DNA of 64,000 bases, from assembly GCF_900107685.1 (NCBI RefSeq), contig NZ_FNRQ01000002.1:124001-188000 (forward strand), given 5' to 3'. Source of the DNA: Paraburkholderia sartisoli. GTDB taxonomy: Bacteria > Pseudomonadota > Gammaproteobacteria > Burkholderiales > Burkholderiaceae. This document shows, in pieces, positions 1-8,292 of the stretch; the stretch's first letter is position 1; each line of letters opens with the position of its first letter. The notes under the pieces were generated by a model that searched no databases, had not been told where the DNA came from, and saw only the letters and a program-made list of their open reading frames with translations. Made by a program: the position numbers and the translations under genes.

Positions 1-1070
1 TTCCGATCGTCGAGCAAACCGTCATCGAAAAGCCGTTTTGCCGCCTGCTGCGCTTCAAGCGTTACGCCGACGACAGCGACGCCGTCACGCAGCTGAAGGA
101 CGAGCCGATCGTGCTGGTGTGCGCGCCGCTGTCGGGCCATCACTCCACGCTGCTGCGCGACACCGTGCGCACGCTGCTGCAGGACCACAAGGTGTACATC
201 ACCGACTGGATCGATGCGCGCATGGTGCCGCTCGAAGACGGCGCGTTCCATCTCGACGACTACGTCGACTACATCCAGGAGTTCATCCGTCACATCGGCG
301 CGAAGGATCTGCACGTGATCTCGGTGTGCCAGCCGACCGTGCCGGTGCTCGCGGCGATCTCGCTGATGGCGAGCCGCGGCGAGGACACGCCGCGCACGAT
401 GACGATGATGGGTGGCCCGATCGACGCCCGCAAGAGCCCGACCGCGGTGAATTCGCTCGCCACGCAGCACTCGTACGAATGGTTCGAGAACAACGTGATC
501 TACACGGTGCCGCCGAACTATCCGGGTATCGGCCGCAAGGTCTATCCGGGCTTCCTGCAGCACACCGGCTTCGTCGCGATGAATCCGGAACGGCACGCCG
601 CGTCGCACTGGGACTACTACCAGAGCCTGATGCGCGGCGACGAGGAAGACGCCGAGCAGCACCGCCGCTTCTACGACGAGTACAACGCCGTGCTCGACAT
701 GGCCGCCGAGTATTACCTCGAGACGATCCAGATCGTCTTCCAGGAATTCCGTCTGGCAGAAGGGACATGGGAAGTGGCCGGCGAGCTGGTGCGTCCGCAG
801 GATATCCGGCGCACGGCGCTTTTCACGATCGAGGGCGAGCTCGACGACATCTCGGGCAGCGGTCAGACGCGCGCCGCCCAGGATCTGTGCAGCGGCATCC
901 CGGAGAAGAACAAGCGGCACTTCACCGCCGAAAAGTGCGGCCACTACGGGATTTTCTCGGGGCGTCGCTGGCGCACGATCATCTATCCGCAACTGCGCGA
1001 CTTTATCCTCGAGCACAACAAGCCGCTCAAGGCAGAGAAGAAGGAAAAGGTCGAAGCGCAGCAGGCTTGA
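1..1070 (+). CDS. phaZ: Intracellular polyhydroxyalkanoate (PHB) depolymerase, 3' part
   Basis: The 5' end lies outside the window; the frame is open from base 3 to the TGA at 1068-1070. The product mobilises stored PHB granules in the cytoplasm by thiolytic or hydrolytic cleavage. Visible hallmarks of intracellular PhaZ are the SVCQP motif (bases about 325-340), whose Cys replaces the lipase-box Ser, a downstream DDISGSGQT segment that would supply the Asp, and CGHYGIFSGRRW near the C-terminus that would supply the His. The C-terminal tail is Lys/Glu-rich (KAEKKEKVEAQQA). The alpha/beta-hydrolase core (CAPLSGHHSTLLRDTV) is intact. A convergent TetR gene follows. Family assignment is confident; which isoenzyme (PhaZ1, PhaZ2 and so on) cannot be told. 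Confidence 0.93.
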   Translation, partial: PIVEQTVIEKPFCRLLRFKRYADDSDAVTQLKDEPIVLVCAPLSGHHSTLLRDTVRTLLQDHKVYITDWIDARMVPLEDGAFHLDDYVDYIQEFIRHIGAKDLHVISVCQPTVPVLAAISLMASRGEDTPRTMTMMGGPIDARKSPTAVNSLATQHSYEWFENNVIYTVPPNYPGIGRKVYPGFLQHTGFVAMNPERHAASHWDYYQSLMRGDEEDAEQHRRFYDEYNAVLDMAAEYYLETIQIVFQEFRLAEGTWEVAGELVRPQDIRRTALFTIEGELDDISGSGQTRAAQDLCSGIPEKNKRHFTAEKCGHYGIFSGRRWRTIIYPQLRDFILEHNKPLKAEKKEKVEAQQA

Positions 1071-1087
1071 TGCCGCGAACAGGCAAC

Positions 1088-1114
1088 GCGCCGCGCCGAT
1101 GAACGGCGCGGCGC
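1088..1114. terminator. GC-rich hairpin between phaZ and the tetR-like gene
   Basis: A perfect 10-bp inverted repeat (GCGCCGCGCC / GGCGCGGCGC) with a 7-base loop lies 18 bases after the phaZ stop. There is no T-run, so it may be a weak or Rho-assisted terminator, or may only protect the 3' end of the mRNA. Confidence 0.5.
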
Positions 1115-1175
1115 ACGATGCATCCAGTCAAGTCACAGTCGCGGCCGGCCGCCTCGCGATGTCCTGGCCAGGCGA

Positions 1176-1808
1176 CTAGCGCCGCATCAGGTAAGCCAGC
1201 AGCAACTCGGTGTTCATCTGCATGATTTCGCTGCGCTCGCTCGCCGAGCTGAAATCGCGGCCGAGCGTCGCTTCGAGTGTGAAGCGGTTCGACACGATGT
1301 AATACCCCATCCCCGACAACGTCACATAGAAGCGCAGCGGATCCACGTTCGTGCGAAAGAGCCCCGCGCGCTGGCCGCGCTCCAGGATGTTGCCGAGCGT
1401 CGTGACGATCGGCGAGATCATCTCGCGGATGCGCGTCGACTTCTGCATGTAGCGCGCCTCATGCAGGTTCTCGTTGTTCACGAGACGAAGCAGTTCGGGG
1501 TGATCGCGGTAGTAGTCCCAGACGAAATGCGCGAGCCGCGTGATGGCCTCGACGGGTGCGAAGCCGGCAAGATCGAGCGTGCGTTCGGCTTCGGTGAGCG
1601 CGCCGAATGCGTGCTCGAGGACCGCGGTGAACAACTGCTCCTTGCTACCGAAGTAGTAATACAGCATGCGTTCATTGGTTTCCGCGCGGCGGGCGATCTG
1701 GTCGACGCGCGCGCCGAATAGCCCACCATTTGCAAATTCCTCTGCCGCCGCGAGCAGGATGCGGCGACGGGTGCCTTCAGGATCTCTTTTGATTTTCGGC
1801 TGATTCAT
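1176..1808 (-). CDS. TetR/AcrR family transcriptional regulator
   Basis: A 210-residue protein beginning MNQPKIKRDPEGTRRRILLA. An in-frame extension upstream of 1808 is rejected because it lies in the probable operator region and lacks TetR features. The N-terminal helix-turn-helix is typical: ILLAAAEEFANGGLFGARVDQIARRAETNERMLYYYFGSKEQLF (about residues 17-60). A ligand-binding domain with a TetR_C-type helical pattern follows (HFVWDYYRDHPELLRLVNNENL). It is transcribed divergently from the RnfB-like gene across about 300 bases, so it may regulate itself and/or that gene. The ligand is unknown; the domain resembles RutR/CecR-like regulators, but this is a loose impression. Confidence 0.9.
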   Translation of the reverse strand: MNQPKIKRDPEGTRRRILLAAAEEFANGGLFGARVDQIARRAETNERMLYYYFGSKEQLFTAVLEHAFGALTEAERTLDLAGFAPVEAITRLAHFVWDYYRDHPELLRLVNNENLHEARYMQKSTRIREMISPIVTTLGNILERGQRAGLFRTNVDPLRFYVTLSGMGYYIVSNRFTLEATLGRDFSSASERSEIMQMNTELLLAYLMRR

Positions 1809-2111
1809 GGTGGCATCGTGCTTCGTGAGCCGCGTTATCCGGATCGTGCCGCCGGCCTCTCCTCTCCTCGGCCAGGTACCCGCGGCACTGAGCGGGCGCG
1901 CCATGGTTGGGGGACACCCTGTTGCGGTCTTTCGAGAAAGCGCTTCGATTATGGCACATGGTTTGCGAAGCACAATCAGGGAAATCGGCGATAATCCCTT
2001 ATTTGGCGCAAGCCCCGTCGCGCAAGCGCTCCAGCCTTGCCGTACACCGTTGCCGTGCCTCCGGGTGGGCCGCTTCACGCCCCGCACCGGCCGCCGGCAA
2101 GCCCTGATGTC
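1809..2111. promoter_or_regulatory. Divergent control region tetR / rnfB-like, with inverted repeat
   Basis: 303 bases with no supported gene. Inside is an inverted repeat GCTTCG (1942-1947) / CGAAGC (1966-1971) with an 18-base spacer, a possible TetR operator. No convincing -10/-35 pair was identified. Confidence 0.35.
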
Positions 2112-2993
2112 GTGACCGTGACCGATTCCATAACACTAGCCGATCGCATCGAATATCTGCTGCCCCAGACGCAATGCACAAAGTGCGGCTACCCCGGTTG
2201 CCGCCCTTACGCCGAAGCCATCGCCAGCGGCGAGGCCAGCTATAACCAGTGCCCGCCTGGCGGCGCCGGGGGCATCGCACGCCTTGCCGGTCTGCTCGGT
2301 CGACCGCTCGTGCCGCTGAACCCGGAGAACGGCGTCGAGCGTCCACGTCCGGTGGCCGTCATCGACGAAACCCTCTGCATCGGCTGCACGCTGTGCATGC
2401 AGGCGTGCCCGGTCGACGCGATCGTCGGGGCGCCTAAACAGATGCACACGATCATCGCCGCGCTCTGCACTGGGTGTGACCTTTGCGTTCCGCCCTGCCC
2501 CGTCGACTGTATCGCGATGGTGCCGGTCACCGGCGTGCACACCGGGTGGGACGCGTGGTCGCAACCGCTCGCCGACGCCGCCCGCGAACGCCACGACGCG
2601 CGCAACGCGCGGCTCGCGCGCGAGCGCGAAGCCGCCGAAGCGCGCGCCGCCGCGCGCCGGGCGTCAGGCGGAGCGGCGGCTGTCGCGGCCGCGTCCGGCG
2701 CGGTTGTGGCTGCTGCCACACCTTCCGCGCCTTCTCCAGGGCTTGCCGACGATCACGAAGCAAGGAAACGCGCAATCATCCAGGCGGCGCTCGAACGCGC
2801 CCGCAAGAAGAAGGAAGAACTCGCGGCGCAGGGCAAAGGCCCACACAACACACAGCAGGTTAGCGCCGACGTGCAGGCGCAGATCGACGCGGCCGAAGCG
2901 CGCCGTCGCCGGCTTGGCATCGCGCAGGATGGCGACGACATTGACCCGGCATCGGCGGAAGACGCTCCCGGCAACCCCTCACAGGAACCCTGA
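2112..2993 (+). CDS. rsxB: RnfB/RsxB-like Fe-S electron-transfer protein
   Basis: About 293 residues if the GTG at 2112 is the start (GTG 2118 is also possible). This start puts [19 protein letters not shown] at the N-terminus, as I recall for Burkholderia homologues; an ATG at 2037 would add a Pro/His-rich tail lacking family character. A Fe-S domain (CTKCGYPGC...C) is followed by two 4Fe-4S ferredoxin motifs, [16 protein letters not shown] and [16 protein letters not shown]. The C-terminal third is an Ala/Arg/Glu-rich, probably coiled or disordered extension. Unlike classical RnfB there is no N-terminal membrane helix, so the protein is probably cytosolic. It is followed by nth after 8 bases, the same neighbour relation as the enterobacterial rsx-nth operon, but no other Rnf subunits are present. 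Confidence 0.85.
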   Translation: MTVTDSITLADRIEYLLPQTQCTKCGYPGCRPYAEAIASGEASYNQCPPGGAGGIARLAGLLGRPLVPLNPENGVERPRPVAVIDETLCIGCTLCMQACPVDAIVGAPKQMHTIIAALCTGCDLCVPPCPVDCIAMVPVTGVHTGWDAWSQPLADAARERHDARNARLAREREAAEARAAARRASGGAAAVAAASGAVVAAATPSAPSPGLADDHEARKRAIIQAALERARKKKEELAAQGKGPHNTQQVSADVQAQIDAAEARRRRLGIAQDGDDIDPASAEDAPGNPSQEP

Positions 2994-3001
2994 CCGCCAG
3001 C

Positions 3002-3646
3002 ATGAACGCGAACAAACGCCGCGCGATCTTCGAGACGCTGCAGGAACTCAACCCGCATCCAGCCACCGAACTCGAATACACGACGCCATTCGAGCTGCTG
3101 ATCGCCGTCATGCTGTCGGCGCAGGCCACCGACGTGTCGGTCAACAAGGCGATGCGCACGATGTTCCCGGTCGCGAACACGCCGCAATCGATCTTCGCGC
3201 TCGGCGAAGAAGGTGTCGCCGGCTACATCAAGACGATCGGTCTTTACCGCACGAAGGCGAAGAACGTCATCGCGACCTGCCGCATCCTGCTCGACCGGTT
3301 CGGCGGCGAAGTGCCCGACGACCGCGAAGCGCTGGAGAGTCTGCCGGGCGTCGGCCGCAAGACCGCGAACGTGATCCTGAACACCGCGTTCGGCCATCCG
3401 GTGATCGCCGTCGACACGCACATCTTTCGGGTTGCCAATCGAACCGGACTCGCGCCGGGCAAGGACGTGCGCGCCGTCGAAATCGCGCTGGAGAAGTTCA
3501 CGCCCGCCGCGTTCCAGCACGACGCGCATCACTGGCTGATCCTGCACGGGCGATATGTGTGCAAGGCACGCCGGCCGGAGTGCTGGCATTGCGCGATCGA
3601 GCCGCTGTGCGAATACCGGCCGAAGACGCCGCCACCGGAGCTTTGA
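3002..3646 (+). CDS. nth: Endonuclease III (DNA glycosylase / AP lyase)
   Basis: A 214-residue base-excision-repair enzyme that removes oxidised pyrimidines and nicks abasic sites. The helix-hairpin-helix LPGVGRKTANVIL carries catalytic Lys120, and Asp138 lies in VIAVDTHIFRVANR, at the same numbers as in the E. coli enzyme. The C-terminal Cys-X6-Cys-X2-Cys-X5-Cys set (CKARRPECWHCAIEPLC) binds the 4Fe-4S cluster. It starts 8 bases after the RnfB-like gene, so the two are probably co-transcribed; the ferredoxin may help keep or reduce the Nth cluster (inference only). Length is normal for the family. Confidence 0.97.
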   Translation: MNANKRRAIFETLQELNPHPATELEYTTPFELLIAVMLSAQATDVSVNKAMRTMFPVANTPQSIFALGEEGVAGYIKTIGLYRTKAKNVIATCRILLDRFGGEVPDDREALESLPGVGRKTANVILNTAFGHPVIAVDTHIFRVANRTGLAPGKDVRAVEIALEKFTPAAFQHDAHHWLILHGRYVCKARRPECWHCAIEPLCEYRPKTPPPEL

Positions 3647-3787
3647 GCGGCAGCGCCGTGCATCGGGTGACCCTGCCGGCGCGCTCTGTCGCCAGAACCC
3701 GCGCCGTCAGCGCGCGTTGGCCCAACCACGTAAAATAGCGGCTTGCGGTTGCGACAGGCACGCCGCCCCCCTTCGATACAGCCCACG

Positions 3788-4222
3788 ATGTTCAATCCCA
3801 GCCGCGACGAAGTTCGCCTCTTTTTCACCGACACCTGGCGCAAGCAGCGCGCGGGCGAAATCCTGACGCCGCTCGAAGCGATTGCCGCCGACTGGATCGT
3901 CGAGCACCCCGAGTATCACGCCGATCTCACGAACGCCGAAGCCGCGCCGTCGCAGGATTACTCGCCGGAGCGCGGCCAGACGAACCCGTTCCTGCATCTG
4001 TCGATGCATCTGGCGATCACCGAACAGCTGTCGATCGACCAGCCGCCGGGCATCCGCGCGGCGCACGAGCGGCTCGCCTCGCGGCTCGGCTCGACGCACG
4101 ACGCCCAGCACGCGATCATGGATTGCCTCGGCGAAACGATCTGGGAAGCGCAGCGCACCGGCACGCCGCCGGACACCGACGCGTACCTCGCCCGCATCGA
4201 GCGCCGCGCCTCACGCGACTGA
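3788..4222 (+). CDS. DUF1841 family protein
   Basis: A 144-residue protein starting MFNPSRDEVRLFFTDTWRK, the characteristic opening of DUF1841; an upstream in-frame ATG at 3743 was not chosen for that reason. The middle part is rich in conserved acidic and His residues (DWIVEHPEYHADL, FLHLSMHLAITEQLSIDQPPG), a pattern that could suit metal binding, but no function is established. It has no signal peptide or membrane helix. It lies downstream of nth in the same direction and ends just before a strong bidirectional terminator. Confidence 0.85.
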   Translation: MFNPSRDEVRLFFTDTWRKQRAGEILTPLEAIAADWIVEHPEYHADLTNAEAAPSQDYSPERGQTNPFLHLSMHLAITEQLSIDQPPGIRAAHERLASRLGSTHDAQHAIMDCLGETIWEAQRTGTPPDTDAYLARIERRASRD

Positions 4223-4271
4223 CCACCGCCAGACCGTCACTCCACCGGCGGCCGCCGGATCCGAAGCCCCA

Positions 4272-4308
4272 AAACAAAACACCCTGCCAGAAGCAGGGTG
4301 TTTTGTTT
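4272..4308. terminator. Strong bidirectional Rho-independent terminator
   Basis: A perfect 15-bp stem (AAACAAAACACCCTG / CAGGGTGTTTTGTTT) with loop CCAGAAG. The A-rich left arm and T-rich right arm let it work for the DUF1841 gene on the plus strand and the cytochrome gene on the minus strand. Confidence 0.92.
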
Positions 4309-4331
4309 CGACTTGCTGAAAGACGCCGCGC

Positions 4332-4724
4332 TTACTTCTTCTGCACGAGATCGCCGTCGAGCGACTGGATGTAGGCCGCGAGGTCCTTCATGTCGCCTTG
4401 CGACAGACTTTGCACCTGCGCCTGCATGATCGGGTTGTTGCGACCGAGGTGCGGGTTGCTGGTGCCCATCTGATACTGGCGCAGCGCCCAGTAGACGTAG
4501 TCGGCATGCTGACCCGCGAGCTTCGGATAATCCGGGCTCACCGGCTTGTTCAGGTTCGGACCGTGGCAGGCCGCGCAGTTGTGCGCGTCGGCGAGCACCT
4601 TGCCGTTGGAGGCGTCGGCGGCATGCGCCGCGTTTGCCGCGACGAGGCCGGTGAATGCAACTGTCGCAACCGTCGCGCACGCGGCCTTCAACACCGTGTG
4701 GAGTGCCTGATGGGGCTTCTTCAT
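4332..4724 (-). CDS. Periplasmic class I cytochrome c (c4/c553-like)
   Basis: A 130-residue precursor with a Sec signal peptide (MKKPHQALHTVLKAACATVATVAFTGLVAANAAHA, cleavage probably after AHA) and one haem-binding CAACH motif. The axial Met is probably in the YQMGTSNPHLGRNNPIM segment. Its start is fixed by an AGGAG ribosome site six bases upstream. It lies 49 bases downstream of a second small cytochrome c in the same orientation, so the two form an operon of electron carriers, probably feeding a terminal oxidase or another periplasmic reductase. No oxidase gene is in the window. Confidence 0.9.
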   Translation of the reverse strand: MKKPHQALHTVLKAACATVATVAFTGLVAANAAHAADASNGKVLADAHNCAACHGPNLNKPVSPDYPKLAGQHADYVYWALRQYQMGTSNPHLGRNNPIMQAQVQSLSQGDMKDLAAYIQSLDGDLVQKK

Positions 4725-4773
4725 GAATTCTCCTATCCCGCGAATGTGGTGAACTGTGAGTGACCTGTACCGG

Positions 4774-5142
4774 TCATTTGTCGGGATTGTTCTTCGAAGA
4801 GGATGTCTGCGCCGCGTAGTACGCCGCGACGTCCGCGATGTCCTGGTCCGACATCGACGACGTGATGGCATGCATCGTTTCGAAATGGCGATCGCCCTTC
4901 CGGTAGGCGCGCAGCGCGCTTTCGAGGTAGGCCTGGTTCTGGCCGCCCAGCATCGGCACCCGGTAGACCTCCGGGTACGCGGTGCGGTATTCGGGGATGC
5001 CGTGGCAGCCGATACACATCGCGACCTTGCCCTGGCCCGCCTTCGCGTTGCCAACGACATCCGCCGCCTGCGCGCTGGCCGCAAAGCCTGCGAGCGCTGA
5101 CAGCGCTGCGATCACGAGGTGTTTGCCGACGATTCTGTTCAT
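4774..5142 (-). CDS. Periplasmic class I cytochrome c
   Basis: A 122-residue precursor: signal peptide MNRIVGKHLVIAALSALAGFAASAQA, one CIGCH haem motif, and a probable axial Met in RHFETMHAITSSM. The C-terminal helix is SDQDIADVAAYYAAQ, as in cytochrome c553/c4 modules. First gene of the two-gene cytochrome operon. The second cytochrome is similar in design but clearly diverged, so the pair may be an old duplication of a di-haem c4 split into single modules (inference). Confidence 0.9.
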   Translation of the reverse strand: MNRIVGKHLVIAALSALAGFAASAQAADVVGNAKAGQGKVAMCIGCHGIPEYRTAYPEVYRVPMLGGQNQAYLESALRAYRKGDRHFETMHAITSSMSDQDIADVAAYYAAQTSSSKNNPDK

Positions 5143-5485
5143 AGGTTCTAACCTGGCATGAGGGGAAAACGGGCGCCCGAAAAAGGCAACGGCCTGCGCC
5201 GTTATTCTTGTAGAGGTGCCACGCAGGCCAAAAAAATCGGGCTAATTGTACCGCGACGCCACGCCGGGCGTCCACATGGCAGGCGCAAGGCCGCCATGAC
5301 CGCACCAGCCCGGCAGGCCGCCGCCTTCATCGCGGGCACGTCGAGGGGCCGTCGAGGGCACTGCGCGGACACCTCACCGGCACGGGCAGACGCGGGCCGC
5401 GCCGGGTTCACACCCTACCCGGACACGCTTCGGCGCAACAGGGCTTCTGACTTATACTGGACTTTTTCCACGAGAGCAGTTCGCC
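5143..5485. promoter_or_regulatory. Divergent intergenic region, cytochromes / MoxR
   Basis: 343 bases without a supported gene. A TATACT hexamer at 5453-5458, 28 bases before the MoxR ATG, is a plausible plus-strand -10 box; the matching -35 (around 5429-5435, TTCGGC) is poor. Nothing else was recognised. Confidence 0.35.
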
Positions 5486-6328
5486 ATGCGCTTCGAAGGC
5501 TCATCGCAGTACGTCGCCACCGACGATCTCAAGCTCGCGGTCAATGCCGCGATGACGCTCAAGCGTCCGCTCCTGATCAAGGGCGAGCCGGGCACGGGCA
5601 AGACCATGCTCGCCGAGGAAGTCGCGGCGGCGCTCGGCATGCCGCTCCTCCAGTGGCACATCAAGTCGACCACGAAGGCACAGCAGGGCCTCTACGAATA
5701 CGATGCGGTGTCGCGCCTGCGCGACTCGCAGCTCGGCGACGAGCGCGTGAAGGACATCCGCAACTACATCGTCAAGGGCGTGCTGTGGCAAGCGTTCGAC
5801 TCCGACGAACAGGTCGTGCTGCTGATCGACGAGATCGACAAGGCCGACATCGAATTCCCGAACGACCTGCTGCGCGAACTCGACCGCATGGAGTTCTATG
5901 TGTACGAGACGCGCGAACTCGTGAAGGCGAAACAGCGTCCGCTCGTCATCATCACGTCGAACAACGAGAAGGAACTGCCCGACGCATTCCTGCGCCGCTG
6001 CTTCTTCCACTACATCCGCTTTCCCGACGCGCAGACGATGCAGCAGATCGTCGAGGTCCACTATCCGGGCATCAAGAAGGAACTGCTGGCCGCCGCGTTG
6101 CAGAGCTTCTTCGAGTTGCGCAACGTGTCGGGCCTGAAGAAGAAGCCGTCGACGTCCGAACTGCTCGACTGGCTGAAGCTGCTGCTCGCCGAAGACATCC
6201 CGCCCGAAGCGCTGCGCTCGCCCGACCAGAAGCAGATCATTCCGCCGCTGCACGGCGCGCTGCTGAAGAACGAGCAGGACGTGGGCCTCTTCGAGCGCCT
6301 CATTTTCATGAACCGCAACAACCGCTAG
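5486..6328 (+). CDS. MoxR family AAA+ ATPase
   Basis: A 280-residue protein with Walker A GEPGTGKT (about residues 33-40), Walker B VVLLIDEIDKAD, sensor-1 VIITSNNEKELPDAFLRRC and the MoxR-type lid. MoxR ATPases act as chaperones that remodel or load metal cofactors into partner enzymes, usually with a VWA-domain protein encoded beside them. That partner is present here at 7084-8259, one GNAT gene downstream in the same direction, so the three genes may be co-transcribed. The client enzyme is not identifiable from the context. Confidence 0.93.
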   Translation: MRFEGSSQYVATDDLKLAVNAAMTLKRPLLIKGEPGTGKTMLAEEVAAALGMPLLQWHIKSTTKAQQGLYEYDAVSRLRDSQLGDERVKDIRNYIVKGVLWQAFDSDEQVVLLIDEIDKADIEFPNDLLRELDRMEFYVYETRELVKAKQRPLVIITSNNEKELPDAFLRRCFFHYIRFPDAQTMQQIVEVHYPGIKKELLAAALQSFFELRNVSGLKKKPSTSELLDWLKLLLAEDIPPEALRSPDQKQIIPPLHGALLKNEQDVGLFERLIFMNRNNR

Positions 6329-6436
6329 GCCCGCACCCGGTGCGAGGACGCGAAGGCGCCAGGGTGCGACAGTATGTCGCGGGCCGCCTGCCCTGTCGGG
6401 ATGCAAATCGATCGAACCCGTACGGAGAGCCGTTAC

Positions 6437-7024
6437 ATGAGCCGCTGGATAGAGCCCGTTACGCTGAAAGGACAGCACGTCACGCTTGAGCCGTTGACGC
6501 CCGATCACGAAGCGGCCATCGCCGCCGCGGCCGCCGACGGCGAACTGTGGAAGCTCTGGTACACCTCCGTGCCGGCGCCCGGCACCGAGCGCGCGTGGAT
6601 CGACGCCGCGCTCGCCATGCGCGACAACCTCGGCGCGCATCCGTTCGTGGTGCGCGACGCGACCGGCGACATCGTCGGCTCGACGCGCTTTTTCAACGTC
6701 GACTCCGTCAATCGCCGGCTCGAAATCGGTCATACGTGGTACGCGCAACGCGTGCAGCGCACGCCGCTCAACACCGAGGCGAAACTCCTGCTGCTCACGC
6801 ATGCGTTCGAATCGCTGCACGCGATCGCCGTCGAGTTCCGCACGCATTTCATGAACCATCAGTCGCGCACCGCGATCGCGCGGCTCGGCGCGAAGCAGGA
6901 CGGCATCCTGCGCAGCCATCAGATTGGCAAGGACGGCGTGCTGCGCGACACCGTCGTGTTCTCGGTGATCGAACCGGAATGGCCCGCCGTGCGCGCCAAC
7001 CTGAAATACAAGCTCGCGCGCTGA
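6437..7024 (+). CDS. GNAT family N-acetyltransferase (RimJ/RimL-like)
   Basis: A 195-residue protein. The ATG at 6437 is preferred because GGAGAG lies at 6424 and the sequence then opens with MSRWIEPVTLKGQHVTLEPL, the usual start of Acetyltransf_3 proteins. Seen in order: VTLEPLTPDHEAAI (beta 1), PFVVRDATGDIVGSTRFF (beta 4, motif A region), RRLEIGHTWYAQRVQRTPLNTEAKLLLLTHAF (acetyl-CoA-binding helix) and NHQSRTAIARLGAKQDGILRSH. The likely substrate is an amino group of a small molecule or protein N-terminus; the specificity is unknown. It is inserted between the MoxR and VWA genes, which is uncommon. Confidence 0.85.
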   Translation: MSRWIEPVTLKGQHVTLEPLTPDHEAAIAAAAADGELWKLWYTSVPAPGTERAWIDAALAMRDNLGAHPFVVRDATGDIVGSTRFFNVDSVNRRLEIGHTWYAQRVQRTPLNTEAKLLLLTHAFESLHAIAVEFRTHFMNHQSRTAIARLGAKQDGILRSHQIGKDGVLRDTVVFSVIEPEWPAVRANLKYKLAR

Positions 7025-7083
7025 CGCGCCCGCCACGACCAGCCATCACGAGCGCACGGGCCCGGACACGCAGAGGAAACAGC

Positions 7084-8259
7084 ATGCTGATCGACTTCTT
7101 CTATTCGTTGCGCACCGCGAAACTGCCGGTTTCGGTGAAGGAGTACCTGACGCTCCTCGAAGCGCTCAAGGCGAACGTGATCGCGCCGTCGCTCGACGAT
7201 TTCTACTATCTCGCGCGGCTCACGCTCGTGAAAGACGAGCAGTATTTCGACCGCTTCGACCAGGCGTTCGGCGCGTATTTTCGCGGTGTCGCGGGCAAGA
7301 CGGAGCTCGCGTTCGACATTCCGCTCGACTGGCTGAAGAAGAAATTCGAACGCGACTTCACCCCCGAGGAGAAAGCGCAGATCGAGGCGATGGGCGGTCT
7401 CGACAAGCTGATGGAACGCCTGAAAGCGCTCTTCGAGGAACAGAAAGAGCGTCATGAAGGCGGCAACAGGTGGATCGGCACGGGCGGCACGTCGCCGTTC
7501 GGGCACGGCGGCTATAACCCGGAGGGCATCCGCATCGGCGGCGAGGCATCGGGCAACCGCAGCGCCGTGAAAGTGTGGGAGGCGCGCGCGTACAGGGATT
7601 ACGATGATCAGGTCGAAATCGGCACGCGCAACATCAAGATCGCGTTGCGACGCCTGCGCCGCTTCGCGCGCGAAGGCGCCGCCGAGGAACTCGACCTGCC
7701 CGACACGATCCGCAGCACCGCGGCGAACGCCGGCTGGCTCGACCTGAAGATGGTGCCCGAGCGTCACAACAACGTGAAGGTGCTGATGCTGCTCGACGTC
7801 GGCGGCTCGATGGACGATCACATCAAGCGCACCGAAGAGCTGTTCTCGGCGACCCGGGCCGAATTCAAGCACCTCGAGTTCTACTACTTCCACAACTGCG
7901 TGTACGACTACCTGTGGAAGAACAACCGCCGGCGTCACGCCGAACGCACGCCGACGTACGACGTACTGCACAGGTTCACGCCCGACTACAAGCTGATCTT
8001 CGTCGGCGACGCGACGATGAGCCCGTACGAAGTCGTGCAGGCGGGCGGCTCGGTCGAGTACAACAACACCGAGCCGGGCGCCGTCTGGCTCAGGCGCCTC
8101 GCCGACCAGTTCCCGCATCACGCGTGGCTCAACCCCGAACCGGAAGGTCTGTGGGAATACCGCCAGTCGGTGTCGATCATCCGCGAGGTGCTCGGCCAGC
8201 GCATGTATCCGCTGACGCTCGCCGGACTCGAAACCGCGATGCGCGTGCTCAGCAAATAA
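7084..8259 (+). CDS. CoxE-type VWA domain protein, partner of MoxR
   Basis: A 391-residue protein. The ATG at 7084 follows AGAGGAAA, and the N-terminus MLIDFFYSLRTAKLPVSVKEYL is the family start; a longer open frame upstream overlaps the GNAT gene and is discarded. The central region is charged and Gly-rich (GTGGTSPFGHGGYNPEGIRIGG). The VWA-like domain starts at VKVLMLLDVGGSMDDH, where the metal-site motif DxSxS reads DVGGS, so the first Ser is Gly. Later strands include YKLIFVGDATMSPYE. With MoxR it forms a cofactor-insertion or chaperone pair of the CoxD/CoxE type, but no CO-dehydrogenase-like client is in the window. Confidence 0.9.
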   Translation: MLIDFFYSLRTAKLPVSVKEYLTLLEALKANVIAPSLDDFYYLARLTLVKDEQYFDRFDQAFGAYFRGVAGKTELAFDIPLDWLKKKFERDFTPEEKAQIEAMGGLDKLMERLKALFEEQKERHEGGNRWIGTGGTSPFGHGGYNPEGIRIGGEASGNRSAVKVWEARAYRDYDDQVEIGTRNIKIALRRLRRFAREGAAEELDLPDTIRSTAANAGWLDLKMVPERHNNVKVLMLLDVGGSMDDHIKRTEELFSATRAEFKHLEFYYFHNCVYDYLWKNNRRRHAERTPTYDVLHRFTPDYKLIFVGDATMSPYEVVQAGGSVEYNNTEPGAVWLRRLADQFPHHAWLNPEPEGLWEYRQSVSIIREVLGQRMYPLTLAGLETAMRVLSK

Positions 8260-8292
8260 CGCCACGTCCACCCCTCTCACGAAAAAATCCGC

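Noticed and set aside
1809..2087. N-terminal extension of the TetR gene
   Set aside because: The family start MNQPKIKRDPEGTRRR at 1808 is complete; the extension would cover the divergent promoter.
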